Below are positions 1 through 8,695 of a stretch of DNA of 64,000 nt, piece by piece (within the stretch, counting starts at the first letter, position 1; each line of letters begins with the position of its first letter). Location: positions 124,001 through 188,000 of the forward strand of contig JADYUK010000002.1 of NCBI GenBank assembly GCA_021531755.1, written 5' to 3'. The position numbers and the translations under genes were made by a program. This DNA comes from Hoylesella loescheii (GTDB lineage: Bacteria; Bacteroidota; Bacteroidia; Bacteroidales; Bacteroidaceae). Below the pieces are notes generated by a model. It was not told the origin of the DNA and ran no database searches. It saw only the letters and a list, made by a program, of their open reading frames with translations.

Positions 1-522
1 GAAGAACAGGCAAATTATATATCCAACCCTACTTTGGAAAAAGATGATTATACACTGGGAATCATCATTTCCAATGTCCGAACCATTCGGGAAATAGATG
101 CATTGTTGAATGAGAATGAATCGTCACTTGCCAATAGTAATACAGACGACGTTTCAGAGAGGCTCTTCAGGTGCCGGGAACTCTTGGCAAACATACAAAG
201 GGATGGAAAGAAAGAGGTAACAGCGAAATACAACACCCTATTTGATGAACAGCAACGCAAATTAAGGATTACAACAGACAACAAAAAGGCACCGCAATAC
301 TTCAATAAGAAGGAGTATAAATCGGCAATCCTTTCGCTGATTGAGAGATTGGAAATAATTCAAAAAACATTTAATGATGGTGATTATGACACCTGTGAGA
401 CGGCCCTAGAAATCGCTTATTATATGTTGGATGAGATTCAGGCAAATGATGACAACACCACATTGATAAAGCGGCAACTCGACCAATGGACTGAACGTAT
501 CAACAGCATGAAAGGAATTTGA
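1..522 (+). CDS. Unrecognised protein, 3' end only (5' end outside window)
   Basis: The frame is open from the first base, so the gene starts before the window; a TTG at 34 is an unlikely start because coding continues upstream of it. The visible 173 residues are charged and almost certainly mostly helical, rich in Glu, Asp, Lys and Asn, with no signal peptide, membrane segment or catalytic motif I recognise. A strong hairpin terminator follows about 40 bases after the stop. Base composition is AT-richer than the core of the window. It may be the C-terminal helical tail of a larger cytoplasmic protein, but I cannot name a family. Confidence 0.75.
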   Translation, partial: EEQANYISNPTLEKDDYTLGIIISNVRTIREIDALLNENESSLANSNTDDVSERLFRCRELLANIQRDGKKEVTAKYNTLFDEQQRKLRITTDNKKAPQYFNKKEYKSAILSLIERLEIIQKTFNDGDYDTCETALEIAYYMLDEIQANDDNTTLIKRQLDQWTERINSMKGI

Positions 523-563
523 TTACTCTGTGTTTATGGCACATACAGCAACAGCAATTCAGC

Positions 564-598
564 ATACCGTCTTCGCTCTATAGACGGTATTTTCTTTT
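564..598 (+). terminator. Rho-independent terminator after the first gene
   Basis: A perfect 9-bp stem (ATACCGTCT at 564-572 pairing with AGACGGTAT at 582-590) with a 9-base loop is followed by a T-rich run. It sits 42 bases after the stop codon at 522. Confidence 0.85.
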
Positions 599-623
599 AT
601 TGCTGTCCGATAAAACTTTTTTG

Positions 624-980
624 AGCTCTGAGAATCGTGTCGGCACTGCATGTGCGAAGTGTCGGATTAAGCGAGAGGTGGTACATCAGATGAGTGGTGA
701 CATCTTCTATGCATGAGCCGCCACAGAAATAAACGCTCATAAGCAAACGGTTTCGTTAAGCCAGATGAGCAATGATGAACTTGCTCGGGCATTGTCATGG
801 CGAGAAACGGTCGGATAAAATCCAACGGATGATTTCGCTGTATTGATAACCATACAGCCTGCATCTCATACCGAGGGTTGAGTCGATTACAGATGAGAGA
901 TTGGAGTCAAATTGCTCCATTATTGAAAAAACTCCTCCAAAAGGAGAGAGTTTCTCAGATTTTATTGCTACCTTTACCAT
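624..980 (-). pseudogene. Broken IS1380-family transposase, N-terminal fragment
   Basis: Reading the minus strand from 980, the first 52 codons (MVKVAIKSEKLSPFGG ... GYQYSEIIR) match the N-terminus I know from Bacteroides IS1380-type (IS942/IS612-like) transposases. That frame then leaves the family. The match resumes in another frame at 734 with VYFCGGSCIEDVTTHLMYHL and runs to about 624 (TCSADTILRA), so about 90 bases (735-824) of unrelated sequence interrupt the gene. The rest of the transposase and the other end of the element are missing. The identification rests on memory of the family, not on a search. Confidence 0.75.
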
Positions 981-1181
981 GTCTGTCGGGTTGGATACAT
1001 ATTTTGATTTGCAACACTAAGATAGGTGAAAAATCTGCCATGGCAACATCCTGAGCTGCTCGGCTTTGCCGCTTGCCACAAGCAAGAACTTTTTGTTGCT
1101 CAGGTACTTAAAAAGTTATATTTGTAATAGTGTTGCGGAATTAAGGCTTAATAGATTTGGGCCAAAAACCGTACCCCCCCC
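981..1181. other. Non-coding gap beside the IS1380 remnant
   Basis: No gene is visible. The part next to 980 is probably the left-over leader or end of the IS element. A TATATTTG box at 1117-1124 on the plus strand resembles a promoter but faces the 3' end of the convergent gene, so it is probably an orphan. A run of nine C residues at 1174-1182 abuts the stop of the next gene. Confidence 0.4.
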
Positions 1182-3257
1182 CTATTTCGCCACTCCTGTC
1201 TCCGTGTCCTTCAGGGAGTTGGTGTCGCGGTCGATGCCTTTGAAGTTGCGGCCTTCCGACAATTTCCACGTCAGTTTTATACCGATGGCACTCGACGTAT
1301 TGTGATTATGTGCTATCAGGAGTTTGTGGGCAAGACGGTTATGGTTTTCCACTTCTTCAATCTTGGCATTACGCTTGAACAGGTTTTGGCAGAAGAGGCC
1401 TGCCGTGATATTCTTATATTTATAAGAAACACTTACAAAGTCGGAGAAGATGTTGCGGCTCTCGTATTCGTTTTCCATGAAATGATAACCGTTGTCCATA
1501 GTTGCCATTATCGTCCAATTGCCAAGCCAGGCTGTGAGACCTATGTTGAAGTTGAACGACGTGAGGCGGTGGCTATAGTTCTGTCCGTCATTCCAGATGT
1601 TCAACATTTCTGCTGACATATAGGCATTGAGATGCTGTGGTATGATGTCGTAGTTGGTGTAGCTCTGCAGCATGAGTAAATCAATACGTCGGCCTTCGAG
1701 GAAGGTCTTTACAAAATGGTCGTCTTCTGTACGGTAAACGTGCTGCATGGCAGGATGAGCGTTGTGGCGAAAGAATGTCATCAGTTGGGTGTAGAGGCGT
1801 GGCGATTGATAGCTCAGTGTGAGTGTATGGTCGTCGCGTCTTGCCATAATCATTTCTGGATTACCCTCTGAATACTCCATACCATTGGTTATGATGGACA
1901 TTCCGCTCATGTTCTGCAGTTTTGACGAGGCAGGCGCGGAGGTGAGGGTGTAGTTGAGCCTGATATGTTGGGAAAGAGGTAGGGAAAGGTTCAGTTTCGG
2001 ACGAAGCCACACTCGGTCATACATTGTCTCTCCTTGGCGATAGTATTCACGACTAAGCCCAAGTCCCACCATATAACCGATTTTCCACAATGAGCCTTGG
2101 ATTTGCGAGAAGGCATAGATATTGCTTGAATGGATTTGCGACACGAGAGTGGCATCGCCCGAATAGTCATTATCGATATATTTCTGGGCATAGCGAAGTC
2201 CTGCCGAGAGGGTGAAGGGCTTCATGCGGTTTTCATACATCGCCTCCGACTTGAGCGACCAAGTCTTTCCGAGAGTATTATAGCCAAAAGATGTATCGTC
2301 GGATATAAACAGATAAGCATAATCGGTATGTGTGTATGATCCTGTCGCATTGGCGATGAGGCTTTGGCTCTTGCCTAATTGGGTTTTGAAATACAGGTCA
2401 AGCAGAGGACTTATGGTCTTCTCGCTGTTGTCGATGGTTTCTGTCGTGTTTCTCCCGTCGGAGTATGCGACATCTGTCTTCCTGAAGTCTCGCGGGTTGT
2501 TGTCTATTGATGTGGACAGTGTTGTGAGGAATGCGGAGCCATCTGCATTTATCCAACTGTATCTTGCCTGTATATCATGCATTGTGTTTCTGTTGATGAT
2601 GTCGTTGGTGTTTCTCTCCACCTTACTATATTTATTATCCGCCATGAGATATTCTGTATGCTCTACTGCGTTCATACCATTGGAGTGTCTGTAATATCCG
2701 GAATAGTTTAGCGACAACTCGTTGTTTCCGCTGTTGTTCTTGGTATAGGCATTGCCCTTAACCATATCAGCCTTTGGAACGAGAGTGCCGCTTGCCCCTA
2801 CTACATATCCACTTGTGACCTTTCGTGTTATGATATTTAGGACAATGCCTACATTCTCCCCATACCTAACTCCAGGCCTATCGATGAGTTCCACCTTCTC
2901 AACCTCTTTCGGTTGCATCGACTGTATATCGGCAGTCGTTGCTTCCACGTCGTTGATTCTCACTTGCACATTGCCCATAAGAGAATTGGCGGCGGATACG
3001 GTCTCGTTGATGTCGTCAACTTTCACGTTTGGTAGTGGTAGCATCTTTAAAAGAGTGTAACCGGATGATGCAGACTTGGTCATTTCCTCGGATGGGAAAA
3101 TCAGTTTGCCGTCGGCGCGGTTTACGACCCTTGCTCCTTTTATCACCACTTCCTCAAGTTGCACGCTGTCGTTAGGGGCATCTGTCTGCGCTTTTAGCTC
3201 AGGCGATGTCCACATTGTCAATAATACGAAGATTAATGTACTTTTCATCTTTTGCAT
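1182..3257 (-). CDS. Outer-membrane beta-barrel protein with TonB-receptor-like plug
   Basis: This 691-residue protein has a signal peptide (about 1-23, ending ELKAQ), then a plug-like segment (about 30-160) beginning with the VQLEEVVIKG pattern typical of Bacteroidetes TonB-dependent proteins. The rest is an aromatic-rich, alternating beta-barrel sequence of the OMP_b-brl_3 type. It lacks an N-terminal carboxypeptidase-regulatory domain and does not end in an aromatic residue. Met4 is an equally good start. It lies 116 bases downstream of a membrane-tethered winged-helix regulator on the same strand, which suggests that regulator controls it. The substrate is unknown. A TACTTTTG promoter box lies 43 bases upstream. 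Confidence 0.85.
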   Translation of the reverse strand: MQKMKSTLIFVLLTMWTSPELKAQTDAPNDSVQLEEVVIKGARVVNRADGKLIFPSEEMTKSASSGYTLLKMLPLPNVKVDDINETVSAANSLMGNVQVRINDVEATTADIQSMQPKEVEKVELIDRPGVRYGENVGIVLNIITRKVTSGYVVGASGTLVPKADMVKGNAYTKNNSGNNELSLNYSGYYRHSNGMNAVEHTEYLMADNKYSKVERNTNDIINRNTMHDIQARYSWINADGSAFLTTLSTSIDNNPRDFRKTDVAYSDGRNTTETIDNSEKTISPLLDLYFKTQLGKSQSLIANATGSYTHTDYAYLFISDDTSFGYNTLGKTWSLKSEAMYENRMKPFTLSAGLRYAQKYIDNDYSGDATLVSQIHSSNIYAFSQIQGSLWKIGYMVGLGLSREYYRQGETMYDRVWLRPKLNLSLPLSQHIRLNYTLTSAPASSKLQNMSGMSIITNGMEYSEGNPEMIMARRDDHTLTLSYQSPRLYTQLMTFFRHNAHPAMQHVYRTEDDHFVKTFLEGRRIDLLMLQSYTNYDIIPQHLNAYMSAEMLNIWNDGQNYSHRLTSFNFNIGLTAWLGNWTIMATMDNGYHFMENEYESRNIFSDFVSVSYKYKNITAGLFCQNLFKRNAKIEEVENHNRLAHKLLIAHNHNTSSAIGIKLTWKLSEGRNFKGIDRDTNSLKDTETGVAK

Positions 3258-3299
3258 TCCTTTTTACATTAGCGAGGACTATTCCGCGCTTTCGGAATG

Positions 3300-3307
3300 C
3301 AAAAGTA
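3300..3307 (-). promoter_or_regulatory. -7 promoter box for the barrel gene
   Basis: The minus strand reads TACTTTTG, matching the Bacteroidetes TAnnTTTG box, about 43 bases before the start at 3257. A small inverted repeat (ATTCCG ... CGGAAT, 3281-3298) lies in the leader. Confidence 0.6.
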
Positions 3308-3373
3308 GTAAGTATTGCTAAAAAAAATGATTTCTCATGCTGACAATTGTCTGACAAATAATCTGTCAGAAAG

Positions 3374-4159
3374 TCAACTCTCTGATTTTCTCCGCTTTAG
3401 GATATAAGCCCTACCTCGGTCTGATATGATGTCGAAACTGCTTGTCTTGTCCAATTCGCGTTTCAATCTGCTTATCAAGGCATATAATGTCTCGCTGGCA
3501 TCGTCCTTCTTTGGCCAGAGAGCATCACATATTTCATGCTTTGACAGGCGGTGGGAGCCGGAGGCGACAAACATCTCCATGAGTTGGCGCTGCATGGGAG
3601 TGAGATGGGTTGCACTGAAACTATCCATCGTGATTGGTTGACTTCGTCTTCCTCCTTCGCACCTCGGCCATTCAAGCGAGCTTGATGGCTCTCGGTTTGT
3701 CGTCGGTTGGCTTTGCCTTCTGTCCCTGAACGACAAGGCGAGCGAAAGCAATGCCATGACGGAGAGCCATGCAGACAACCTTTGGTCGGAGAGGCTCCAT
3801 ATCATTACTGCAGAGCACTTGGCCTCGGTATCGAACGTCACTTTCCATTCTCCCCTCTCGCATCTTACTTTATAGGTGATAAAAGCCATCTCACCCAACT
3901 GCGGATTACGGAGATGCCTGCGCAGGGTCTCGTCGCCCACAGCGATAGTCATCATCTCTCCCTCTGTGCGGGCAATGCTTCGATAGGCGCGTATAGAGTC
4001 TTGGCGCATTGTTTCCATGCCCTTCTCGTTGATGGTCTTGGCGAGAGCCTGTTTCAGGTCATTCTCTATGTTTCTTTCTGCCTTGCGATAGCTTCCGCAA
4101 CTTGTTGCCATGGCAGAGAGGCAAAGCAATAAAAATATAAGTATCGGCAGTTTCTTCAT
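3374..4159 (-). CDS. Membrane-bound winged-helix transcriptional regulator
   Basis: The 261-residue protein begins with a hydrophobic segment (3-19) ending in a lipobox-like ATSC, followed by a periplasmic-looking domain (21-115). A second membrane segment lies at about 128-144, then a Ser/Arg-rich linker. The C-terminal domain (about 184-256) is of the OmpR/PhoB winged-helix type: LTPMQRQLMEMF, then HRLSKHEICDALWP, recognition helix ETLYALISRLKREL and wing DIISDRGRAYIL. This puts the sensor outside and the DNA-binding domain at the C-terminus, the reverse order of ToxR. It sits directly upstream of the barrel gene on the same strand. Cys21 might be lipidated, but an uncleaved first helix fits a two-pass topology better. 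Confidence 0.8.
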   Translation of the reverse strand: MKKLPILIFLLLCLSAMATSCGSYRKAERNIENDLKQALAKTINEKGMETMRQDSIRAYRSIARTEGEMMTIAVGDETLRRHLRNPQLGEMAFITYKVRCERGEWKVTFDTEAKCSAVMIWSLSDQRLSAWLSVMALLSLALSFRDRRQSQPTTNREPSSSLEWPRCEGGRRSQPITMDSFSATHLTPMQRQLMEMFVASGSHRLSKHEICDALWPKKDDASETLYALISRLKRELDKTSSFDIISDRGRAYILKRRKSES

Positions 4160-4254
4160 ATTGTTATATCCTACAAATCAGATACACTTCTCCAAGGTGT
4201 TAGTAGCACTTGGATGCAGCCCTATGCAGTATAGTTCTAATGGACGGTCACATG

Positions 4255-5871
4255 TCATTCATACTTCTGCTCGTCAATGACCTTGCCTTCATTATCCACC
4301 GCACGCCAATGCACAATGTTTCGGGCCTCAGAGGATATAGTCACGCCGCATTTTGTCAGCTGGCGTCCGTCGGCTTCGTAGGGAATGGCATAGCCCTTGG
4401 AGTCTATTTGGGCCAAGGCATTATCTACGGTGTCATCCACCTTCAGTTCGAGGACATAGATGTCGTTCTTGGTCTTGATTACCACATCGGCTCTGCCGAG
4501 CACGCTCTTCACCTCTGTATCCACCTTGCTGTTGAGCAAAGAGAACACAACGTACATCAGCAACTTGTAGAACGCCTCCTTTTTTTTCTTCGCCATCCAC
4601 TCCTTGCGGGTTATGATGTCGTAGGGCAAGGAGGCTATGTAGGAGCGGAGTTCGGTAAGTGCCGATGGCAGGTCGCCACGTTTCAGAGCGCGAGCCATGG
4701 CAAGAATGGTGGCATTTCTGTCCCAGTCAGATATATCCATCAGATAGTTTGTCAAACTATATACTATGCCCTGGCGCACCTCGTAGTTGGGGAAGTGAAG
4801 TACATATACATCGTCCTCCTTATTATAATAATCTATTGTCAGGTAGCCACTCTGATAAAGCATTGGAACAGGTGTCGAAGCATTCTCGCAGGGCACATTA
4901 AATTCCTCCAACGACAATTCCACGCCGTCGAAGTCGAGAGGGTTGAAATCGGGGAAATGTTTGAGATGCTCAATGAGCGATGCCGATGTGCCCGACTCAA
5001 ACCAGTAGTGTCTTGTGGCCCTGTCGTTGAGTGCATTCAAAAGGCTGTATGGGGCATATACATCCTGACTGTTTTCTGAGAAATGATAACCGTCATAGTT
5101 CTTTTTGAGCACGGCGTATGCCTCGTCAACGCTAATGCCAAGACCTTCGGCATATTCCTCAACGCAAGGGCGAAGGACGGAGTCGAGTTCTTCCTGAGTA
5201 ATTCCACACAGACCGGAATATTCGTCAAACATGGAAACTTGTTTCAGGTTGTTCAGCTCCGAGAAGATGCTCATCTGAGAAAACTTCGTCACTCCTGTGA
5301 TAAACACGAACTTAAGATATGCTCCTTCATCCTTCAGCACCTGATAGAACTCACGCAGCATCATACGCATTTCCTCCAACTGCTCCGTGTCGTAGAGCAA
5401 TCGCATAACGGGTGCGTCGTATTCGTCGAGGATGACCACGACACGCTCGCCGGTCTTTTCACAAGCCCTATGAATCAAGCCGCGGAAGCGGGCTCCGGGA
5501 GTTTCCTCCTCCGTATTACGTCCATAAAGTCGTTCGTAGTCTGAAATGAAGTTTTCCAGCTTGGTCTTTGCCTCGCTCACCTTCAGGTTCTTCAGTCCGC
5601 TCATTGTGAAATGCAGCACGGGATATGTTTTCCACTCCTTTTCCAAGTCCATGACCTTCAACCCCTCAAAGAGTTCTTTCTGTCCTTGGAAATAAGCCTT
5701 GAAGGTGTTGCACAACAACGACTTGCCAAAACGGCGGGGACGAGCAAGGAATACATACTGATACTTGCTGACAAGGCTATACATCATGCCGGTCTTGTCA
5801 ACATACACCTTGCCATCTTCACGAATCCTCTGAAACTGGTCGGTATCTACAGGGTACTTGAATTTGCTCAT
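4255..5871 (-). CDS. AAA-ATPase / PD-(D/E)XK nuclease-like protein
   Basis: This 538-residue cytoplasmic protein belongs to the large Bacteroidetes family with an AAA-ATPase-like N-terminus and a DUF1703-type PD-(D/E)XK C-terminus. Visible motifs are a divergent Walker A RPRRFGKSLL (44-53), Walker B VVVILDEYD (144-152), and a nuclease-like core GRADVV ... YVLELK with Asp462, Glu475 and Lys477. Such proteins occur in many paralogous copies per genome and have no settled function; links to mobile DNA are often suggested. The gene stands alone, with its own promoter box 39 bases upstream. Length is normal for the family and no defect is visible. Confidence 0.88.
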   Translation of the reverse strand: MSKFKYPVDTDQFQRIREDGKVYVDKTGMMYSLVSKYQYVFLARPRRFGKSLLCNTFKAYFQGQKELFEGLKVMDLEKEWKTYPVLHFTMSGLKNLKVSEAKTKLENFISDYERLYGRNTEEETPGARFRGLIHRACEKTGERVVVILDEYDAPVMRLLYDTEQLEEMRMMLREFYQVLKDEGAYLKFVFITGVTKFSQMSIFSELNNLKQVSMFDEYSGLCGITQEELDSVLRPCVEEYAEGLGISVDEAYAVLKKNYDGYHFSENSQDVYAPYSLLNALNDRATRHYWFESGTSASLIEHLKHFPDFNPLDFDGVELSLEEFNVPCENASTPVPMLYQSGYLTIDYYNKEDDVYVLHFPNYEVRQGIVYSLTNYLMDISDWDRNATILAMARALKRGDLPSALTELRSYIASLPYDIITRKEWMAKKKKEAFYKLLMYVVFSLLNSKVDTEVKSVLGRADVVIKTKNDIYVLELKVDDTVDNALAQIDSKGYAIPYEADGRQLTKCGVTISSEARNIVHWRAVDNEGKVIDEQKYE

Positions 5872-5909
5872 ATCATCTGCATTTTATCAAACAAACACTT
5901 TTCTTTCTG

Positions 5910-5917
5910 CAAAAATA
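5910..5917 (-). promoter_or_regulatory. -7 promoter box for the AAA/nuclease gene
   Basis: The minus strand reads TATTTTTG, 39 bases before the start at 5871. A TTGG lies about 19 bases upstream as a possible -33 box. Confidence 0.65.
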
Positions 5918-6229
5918 CGAAACAAAAACGATATTTCCAAGAAATAGGGAAGAAATGTATCGATGGCATCTCATCGTCTCTACAAATCAATAATCTTTCA
6001 TAGATGCTAGACTTGAGGATTACCTAAATATTTATCCATGCACAGCCCTCTGTGCACCATCAGTATGTGATAACAGTCGGGTAGGAGTTGATACCGTATA
6101 CTGATTCTGCATCACCATACATTATAAATTCCGGGAAAACAGCGCTTCTGTCCCATGAAGCGGACACCCACTCGAACAGATACTGCGCATCATGGGAATA
6201 ATATCATAACTGCCAAATACTGAAAGATA
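5918..6229. other. Non-coding gap with a small hairpin
   Basis: No coding sequence is recognisable. A perfect 7-bp stem with a 4-base loop (TGCACAG CCCT CTGTGCA, 6039-6056) is the only clear structure. A promoter for the small gene that follows is not obvious. Confidence 0.4.
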
Positions 6230-6427
6230 ATGACTGAATACATATTCTACACAACCGAAGGCTTCACGCAAGCGCCTGATGGAGAGGATATCGAGAATTG
6301 TCAGTTGCTTGGACATGCATACGGCAATGACGAAAACGATGCACATCTGAATCTCTTGAAGGAGAATCCTTGGATAGAACAAAGAGGTTTTAGCCCAAAC
6401 GAAGCTATTGGCAAAGAGTTGGCTTAA
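6230..6427 (+). CDS. Small conserved hypothetical protein (65 aa)
   Basis: The 65-residue product (MTEYIFYTTEGFT ... NCQLLGHAYGND ... LLKENPWIEQRGF) resembles a family of small cytoplasmic Bacteroidetes proteins that share a YIFYTTEG start, an ENCQ-LG centre and an NPW/NPY-GF end. I recognise the pattern but know no function. It is acidic, without signal peptide or membrane segment. It is a single gene with a good terminator 115 bases downstream, and it lies in the AT-richer left part of the window. Confidence 0.65.
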   Translation: MTEYIFYTTEGFTQAPDGEDIENCQLLGHAYGNDENDAHLNLLKENPWIEQRGFSPNEAIGKELA

Positions 6428-6540
6428 CTGCTATATTAAGCTGGTATGAATAACAACCGACTTCCTGTTTTTTGCATATTTCAATTATAAGCCCCCTTTG
6501 GCTAACATATTACATTCATCCCCCCAAAAAATATATATGG

Positions 6541-6571
6541 ACATGAGGTGTGTTTTCCCCTCATGTTTTTT
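6541..6571 (+). terminator. Rho-independent terminator
   Basis: An 8-bp stem (ACATGAGG 6541-6548 with CCTCATGT 6559-6566) is followed by a T run. It would end the transcript of the 65-residue gene. Confidence 0.8.
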
Positions 6572-6640
6572 TGTGTTTTAGGTGTCAAGGTGTCAATCTC
6601 TGATGCAAATATCTGGGAACGTGTTGGTTAGGATGGATAT

Positions 6641-6695
6641 GAGGTGTCAAGAAGGTGTCAAGAAGGTGTCAAGAAGGTGTCAAGGAGGTGTCAAG
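6641..6695. repeat. Tandem array of an 11-bp unit, five copies
   Basis: Five consecutive copies of (g/a)AGGTGTCAAG lie end to end, the inner three identical. Two further overlapping copies of the GGTGTCAA core lie at 6580-6596. An 11-bp period equals about one helical turn. No gene overlaps it. Confidence 0.9.
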
Positions 6696-6726
6696 CTGGA
6701 GACGTATGTTGCCATGCTCTGCAAGA

Positions 6727-6880
6727 GGTGCTGAAAGGCTGTCTCAAAGGTGCTGTATGGCTGTCTCAAAGGTACTGAATGACCGCCCTAAAGGTACTGT
6801 ATGGCTGGCTTATAAGTATTGAATGGCCGCCCCATAGGTACTGAATGGCTGTCTCATTTGTGCTGGATGACGATGCTTCT
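6727..6880. repeat. Degenerate 22-bp tandem array, about seven copies
   Basis: Seven consecutive 22-bp units of the form GGTRCTGWATGGCYGYCTCAWA are visible, starting at 6727, 6749, 6771, 6793, 6815, 6837 and 6859. The last is weak. The period is twice that of the 11-bp array 32 bases to the left. The period is not a multiple of three and no gene covers the region. Confidence 0.85.
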
Positions 6881-7056
6881 GGAAGAGGATGGGGGATGGG
6901 GTGTTTTCTTGTGATAGATGATGGCTGCCGTTACCGTCTCAATATGTTTTTTCCACTCTGGTGGCTGTCAGTGCTTACGGCTATTCTTTTCGCTGACTGT
7001 ACGGGCTTGCCGAGAGGGGATGTGTATAGCGGCTGGGCGTGGCTGTGTGGATAAAT

Positions 7057-7112
7057 GCCAATCCCTCCACACCACGGGGGTGATATTCCCTTGTGGGTGT
7101 GGAGGGATTGGC
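7057..7112. terminator. Long perfect hairpin downstream of the GNAT gene
   Basis: A perfect 17-bp inverted repeat (7057-7073 with 7096-7112) encloses a 22-base loop that has its own GGG/CCC pairing. It lies 81 bases beyond the stop of the minus-strand gene at 7193. There is no T run, so a terminator or 3'-end-protecting role is inferred only from position. Confidence 0.5.
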
Positions 7113-7192
7113 GTGCTGTATATGCTGTGGCCTTATATGTGCTGGCTTATGGGGTGGCTGTCACGCCCGCTTGCGGGGCATGCCAGGCGGGG

Positions 7193-8329
7193 CTATATTC
7201 TCTTGCAGTAGCAGCGGCGGCGTTTCGGGAAGGTGGGGTTCAGCACGTCCCACTGGTTCAGCTCCTTGTGGTTTGTCTCGAGCTGTGGTGCTGTCTCTGC
7301 CCATGTGAATCCCGCCTTGTTGTATTTCGGGATGAGGTCGCGGAAGAACAGTGCGTTCACTCCTCGTCCCTGGAGGCGTGGCGCTACGGCTATGAGTATC
7401 ATCTCGACGGTGTCCTCCATCTTCAGGCGTAAGGAGCGCAGCAGATGCCACCATCCGAGGGGGAGGAGCTTTCCGCCCGACTTCCTGAGGGCGTGGGAGA
7501 GGCTTCCCATGGTCACTCCGATGCCTACGACATTGTCGTCGCTGTCGACGACGAGGGCCACGAATGTCATGTCTATGAGCTTGAAGTATTTTGAGGTTAT
7601 CTCCTCTATCTGCCTGTCAGAGAGCTTGGAGAAACCGAACAGGGGCGAGTAGGCCTCGTTGAGGAGGTCGAATATCTTCTTCCCGTAGCCCTCCTTGAAG
7701 AGCATGTGGCCTGTCAGGGGCACTGTCCTCAGTCCGAACCGCTTCTCCACCATCTCTGAGACCCTTATGAACCGCTCGGGCGTCTCCTCTGGTATCCTTA
7801 CGCGGATATGCACCCAGTCGGCCTCTTTCACATAGCCCATTCTCTCCATGTGTTGCGGATAGTAGGGGGCGTTGTAGTATGATGTCATGGAGCCCATCTC
7901 GTCAAATCCCTCGACGAGCATTCCCTCCTTGTCGAAATCGGTGAATCCCATGGGCCCCTGGCATGCTGTCATGCCCTTGTCCCTTCCCCATCGCTCGACA
8001 GCTTGCAGGAGGGCGTCGGCCACAGCGCTGTCGTCGATGAAGTCGAGGTATGAGAACCTGACGTTCTGTGTGTGCCAGGTCTCGTTGGCGCGGTGGTTGA
8101 TGATGCCGGCAACACGCCCCACGACATCGCCGTCGCGCATGGCGAGGAACAGCTGTGACTCGCAGAACTCATAGGCGCTGTTGGCTTTCGGGGAGAAGGT
8201 GTCGAGGATATCCTGCTCCAGGTCGGGGACATAGAAGGCTGAATCCTTGTAAAGTGTGTTCCCGAATGATGCGAAAAGCCTGCGGGCTGAGCGGCTGTCG
8301 GCTTTTATAATCTCTATGTTGTGGTTCAT
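7193..8329 (-). CDS. GNAT-fold N-acetyltransferase-like protein
   Basis: The 378-residue cytoplasmic protein is of the double-length GNAT type found across Bacteroidetes. The acetyl-CoA-binding motif A is visible near the C-terminus as IAVAPRLQGRGVNALFF (313-329), followed by a helix and the TWAETAPQLETNH segment. The N-terminal half has a second GNAT-like strand pair (LAMRDGDVVGRVAGIINHR, 62-80) and a conserved GPMGFTDFDKEGML stretch. The acceptor substrate is unknown. Database entries for close relatives carry varied names, so no gene symbol is given. A TATCTTTG promoter lies 90 bases upstream, divergent from that of topoisomerase. Confidence 0.82.
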   Translation of the reverse strand: MNHNIEIIKADSRSARRLFASFGNTLYKDSAFYVPDLEQDILDTFSPKANSAYEFCESQLFLAMRDGDVVGRVAGIINHRANETWHTQNVRFSYLDFIDDSAVADALLQAVERWGRDKGMTACQGPMGFTDFDKEGMLVEGFDEMGSMTSYYNAPYYPQHMERMGYVKEADWVHIRVRIPEETPERFIRVSEMVEKRFGLRTVPLTGHMLFKEGYGKKIFDLLNEAYSPLFGFSKLSDRQIEEITSKYFKLIDMTFVALVVDSDDNVVGIGVTMGSLSHALRKSGGKLLPLGWWHLLRSLRLKMEDTVEMILIAVAPRLQGRGVNALFFRDLIPKYNKAGFTWAETAPQLETNHKELNQWDVLNPTFPKRRRCYCKRI

Positions 8330-8418
8330 TGTCGTGTCTGTTTCCTTTACGTTTCAGTTGTGTGCTCCACTGCCGTGCAGGCGTGATGGGTGCGGGAGGG
8401 GAGCCTGTAAGTTTTCTG

Positions 8419-8426
8419 CAAAGATA
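8419..8426 (-). promoter_or_regulatory. -7 promoter box for the GNAT gene
   Basis: The minus strand reads TATCTTTG. It is 90 bases from the start at 8329 and divergent from the promoter at 8464-8495. Confidence 0.65.
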
Positions 8427-8463
8427 CGAAAAATCGACGAACCGACAAAAAACCCAGTAATAA

Positions 8464-8495
8464 TTTTGAATTGTCATGCTTTTTGTGTAACTTTG
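8464..8495 (+). promoter_or_regulatory. Canonical Bacteroidetes promoter for topoisomerase subunit A
   Basis: TTTTG (8464-8468), a 19-base spacer and TAACTTTG (8488-8495) match the -33/-7 consensus. The leader to the chosen start at 8696 is about 195 bases and contains no clear gene. Confidence 0.8.
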
Positions 8496-8695
8496 CAATG
8501 ACATGCCTTTGGCCTCACGCGTGTCCCTCGGCCTGTGTTCATGCCACGGCAAGCATGGGACAGTGGCGGCCCGCGGGGCATCATCCCCCTCTCTCCAATG
8601 GTGTGTGAGAGCCGGGGAGGGCTGATATTGTGAATCTATACCATCCCCTCACTTCATGTTCTGAGGGGCAGCTATATACCCACCCTTATCCATCT

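Noticed and set aside
4210-5079. A 289-codon open frame on the plus strand
   Set aside because: It lies wholly opposite the well-supported AAA/nuclease gene and its sequence is not protein-like.
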